Shown here piece after piece: positions 5,441-6,957 of a stretch of DNA of 6,957 nucleotides. Where the stretch lies: the NCBI GenBank assembly GCA_026416065.1, contig JAOAFW010000289.1, positions 1-6,957 on the forward strand, in the 5' to 3' direction. The translations under genes were made by a program, and so were the position numbers. A model generated the notes under the pieces. The model was given only the letters and a program-made list of their open reading frames with translations. It made no database searches and was not told where the DNA came from. The stretch comes from Fimbriimonadales bacterium. GTDB lineage: Bacteria > Armatimonadota > Fimbriimonadia > Fimbriimonadales > GBS-DC. The stretch's first letter is position 1; every line of letters begins with the position of its first letter.

Positions 5441-6079
5441 ATGAAGAGACGCGAATCGGGTCGGATATTAGGTATCGTCGTGTTCCTGCTACTCGTAGCG
5501 GGAGTCGGTGTGGGCGCATGGTATTTCCTGGTGTACACCAAATCGCCTCAGTATGCGCTGAGCCAGTTTTTCGCTGCTGCGAAAGCCAACGATAGCCAAA
5601 AAGTGGAGCAATACATTGACAAAACCGGTGCAATCGTCGGCTTAATCTCCGCTGCGGCTGCGATGAACCCCAGCATGGCAGGAGCCGACCCTGTGCGTGC
5701 CATCTATCCGGGCTATGGTGACGCCTCGCTGGGACAGACACAGAAGGTCACCATCGAATCACTTACAGCGGAAAGCGATCGGGCGAAGGCGCGTGTAGTG
5801 ATGGAAGTCGCAGTGGACGGTAAAACGGAAACCATCAAACCGACCTATGTGCTGACAAAAACTGAAGAAGGATGGAAGGTTCACGTGCAGGATACAATGT
5901 TCGGCTCGTTTAATCAGTTCGTAACGCCACGTGCCCGTCGTGCGATGGTGCAACAGTTGCGGGCGGTTGCTAACAGTCCGATGGGTGCGATGGCGAAGGC
6001 GCAGTTGCAAGGTATTCGCGCAGAGATCGAGAAGTATCCTGAATTCGCGCAGGTGTTGAAGCAGGCGGGTCTCCTCTAA
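5441..6079 (+). CDS. Membrane-anchored protein with probable NTF2-like (DUF4878-type) domain
   Basis: This 212-residue protein begins MKRRESGR, then a hydrophobic segment at about 9-31 (ILGIVVFLLLVAGVGVGAWY), with no cleavage site evident. It therefore looks like a single-pass anchor with the rest outside the cytoplasm. The body starts SPQYALSQFFAAAKANDSQKVEQYID (35-60) and later has AKARVVMEVAVDGKTETIKPTYVLTKTEEGWKVH (115-148). A helical 'use per residue' segment, then a beta-strand pair and a 'WKV' strand, is typical of the NTF2-like/DUF4878 fold seen in small lipoproteins and anchored proteins. The last 50 residues (about 163-212) are helical and charged. I infer the fold; no catalytic residues are apparent and no function can be assigned. 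The start at 5441 has a good Shine-Dalgarno. The stop directly abuts the transporter start at 6080, so the two probably form an operon. Confidence 0.8.
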   Translation: MKRRESGRILGIVVFLLLVAGVGVGAWYFLVYTKSPQYALSQFFAAAKANDSQKVEQYIDKTGAIVGLISAAAAMNPSMAGADPVRAIYPGYGDASLGQTQKVTIESLTAESDRAKARVVMEVAVDGKTETIKPTYVLTKTEEGWKVHVQDTMFGSFNQFVTPRARRAMVQQLRAVANSPMGAMAKAQLQGIRAEIEKYPEFAQVLKQAGLL

Positions 6080-6938
6080 ATGTCGATTGTCCCTGAAGCG
6101 CGTCCCCAGCGCTGGTACAGCGGGCTGACGGGCTACCACTGGCTCGTGTTGACCGTCGCTGCGCTTGGCTGGCTGTTCGACACGATGGATCAGTGGCTGT
6201 ATGTGCTGGCGCGTCAGCCCGCGATGACCGAGCTACTCGGTCCGAACGCCCCCAAAGAGCAGGTCGCCTACTATTCAGGGATTGTGCAAATGATTTTCAT
6301 CGCGGGCTGGGCAACGGGGGGCTTCCTGTTCGGGATTGTTGGCGACAAACTGGGACGCACGCGCACGATGATGATTACCGTGCTGATGTATGCAGGTTTC
6401 ACGGGGCTGAGTGCGTTCGCCCAGACATGGGAGCAGTTCGCGCTGCTGCGCTTTCTGGTGGGTTTAGGCATCGGGGGCGAGTTCGCGGCGGGCGCGGCGC
6501 TGGTAGCAGAAACCTTCCCTGCGCATGCCCGCCCCACCGCGCTGGGCATCATGCAGGCATGCTCGGCGATTGGCAACCTGCTCGCGGCGGTGATTTATCT
6601 GCTCGTGGGCGCGAATCCGAACTTAGGCTGGCGCTGGGCGTTCGCCGTGGGCTTTTTCCCCGCGTTGTTGGTGTTTGTTATCCGCCTCTTCGTGCGCGAG
6701 CCTGAGAAGTGGCGACAGGCGCGGGCGATCGGCGAGAAACTCGGCTCGTTCGCGGAGCTGTTCATAGACCCGCGCTGGCGCTATCACACCCTAATCGGCG
6801 TCGGACTGGCGGCGGTGGGCGTCATCGGCTTCTGGGGCATCGGTACATGGTCGCCCGAGCTGCTCAAGCAAGCCATTAATCCCCAGAACGACCCTGCGCT
6901 GAACCAGCTCGTGGAGGAGCGCAAGACCTACGCCGTGA
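6080..6938 (+). CDS. MFS transporter, partial (C-terminus lost at contig end)
   Basis: 286 codons of a major facilitator superfamily carrier are present, about two thirds of a typical 400-450 residue protein. Hydrophobic helices lie near 20-42, 67-88, 97-115, 121-145, 154-177, 184-204 and 236-258. The first helix reads GWLFDTMDQWLYVLA with D34 and D37 inside the membrane. Motif A, GIVGDKLGRTR (85-95), follows helix 2. RFLVGLGIGGEFAAGAALVAETFP (124-147) is the helix-4 signature shared by sugar porters and aromatic-acid/sialate-type symporters. A polar loop (about 205-235) separates the two halves. The substrate cannot be told; proton-coupled uptake of a sugar or organic acid is the usual role. 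The ATG follows the upstream stop with no gap and only a weak AGGCGGG upstream, suggesting coupled translation. The reading frame continues into adapter sequence, so residues after 286 are not real. Confidence 0.92.
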
Positions 6939-6957
6939 CTGTCTCTTATACACATCT
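6939..6957. other. Tn5/Nextera mosaic-end adapter, sequencing artefact
   Basis: The last 19 bases, CTGTCTCTTATACACATCT, are exactly the reverse complement of the 19-bp Tn5 mosaic end (AGATGTGTATAAGAGACAG) used in Nextera tagmentation libraries. It sits flush with the end of the sequence, as expected for read-through into adapter that was not trimmed before assembly. It is not part of the organism's genome. Confidence 0.97.

Noticed and set aside
6193..6705. 170-residue frame inside the MFS gene
   Set aside because: Out-of-frame shadow; the true frame from 6080 has transmembrane helices and MFS motifs.

Overview
The window looks like one contig (or contig end) from a GC-rich bacterium carrying ordinary chromosomal housekeeping genes. 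Codons strongly favour G or C in the third position. The bacterium uses GatCAB-type indirect tRNA amidation, has a bacterial clamp-loader subunit and salvages methionine. Leaderless-looking promoters and dispersed intergenic palindromes recall thermophilic or deep-branching phyla such as Armatimonadota, Chloroflexota or Deinococcota. That placement is only an impression, because there is no rRNA or other decisive marker here.

Layout, left to right. (1) Positions 551 to 1, minus strand: the N-terminal 183 codons of an unrecognised protein with a candidate PD-(D/E)xK nuclease-like signature. It starts with GTG and runs off the window edge. (2) Positions 592-2361, plus strand: gatC-gatA, a tight two-gene operon for two subunits of Asp/Glu-tRNA amidotransferase; gatB is not in the window. 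(3) Positions 3375-2353, minus strand: mtnA, methylthioribose-1-phosphate isomerase, convergent with gatA and overlapping it by 9 bp. (4) Positions 3458-5098, plus strand: dnaX, divergent from mtnA. (5) Positions 5099-5440: a 342-bp intergenic region with two different palindromic repeat elements. (6) Positions 5441-6079, plus strand: a membrane-anchored protein with a likely NTF2-like/DUF4878-type domain, followed with zero spacing by (7) an MFS transporter from 6080 that is cut off by the end of the contig.

Two points stand out. First, the last 19 bases (6939-6957) are exactly the reverse complement of the Tn5/Nextera mosaic end. They are almost certainly untrimmed sequencing adapter, so real genome ends near 6938 and the MFS gene is truncated by assembly, not by biology. 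Second, all four genes that open a transcription unit next to a divergent neighbour (the minus-strand partial gene, gatC, mtnA and dnaX) have a TANNNT -10-like hexamer ending only 6 to 8 nt before the start codon and no good Shine-Dalgarno at normal spacing. By contrast gatA and the 5441 gene have clear Shine-Dalgarno sequences. This suggests leaderless transcription of first genes and Shine-Dalgarno initiation elsewhere.

I see no CRISPR array, tRNA, rRNA, insertion sequence or obviously new multi-gene system. The most open biology is the partial minus-strand gene, whose promoter appears interlocked with that of gatCA.
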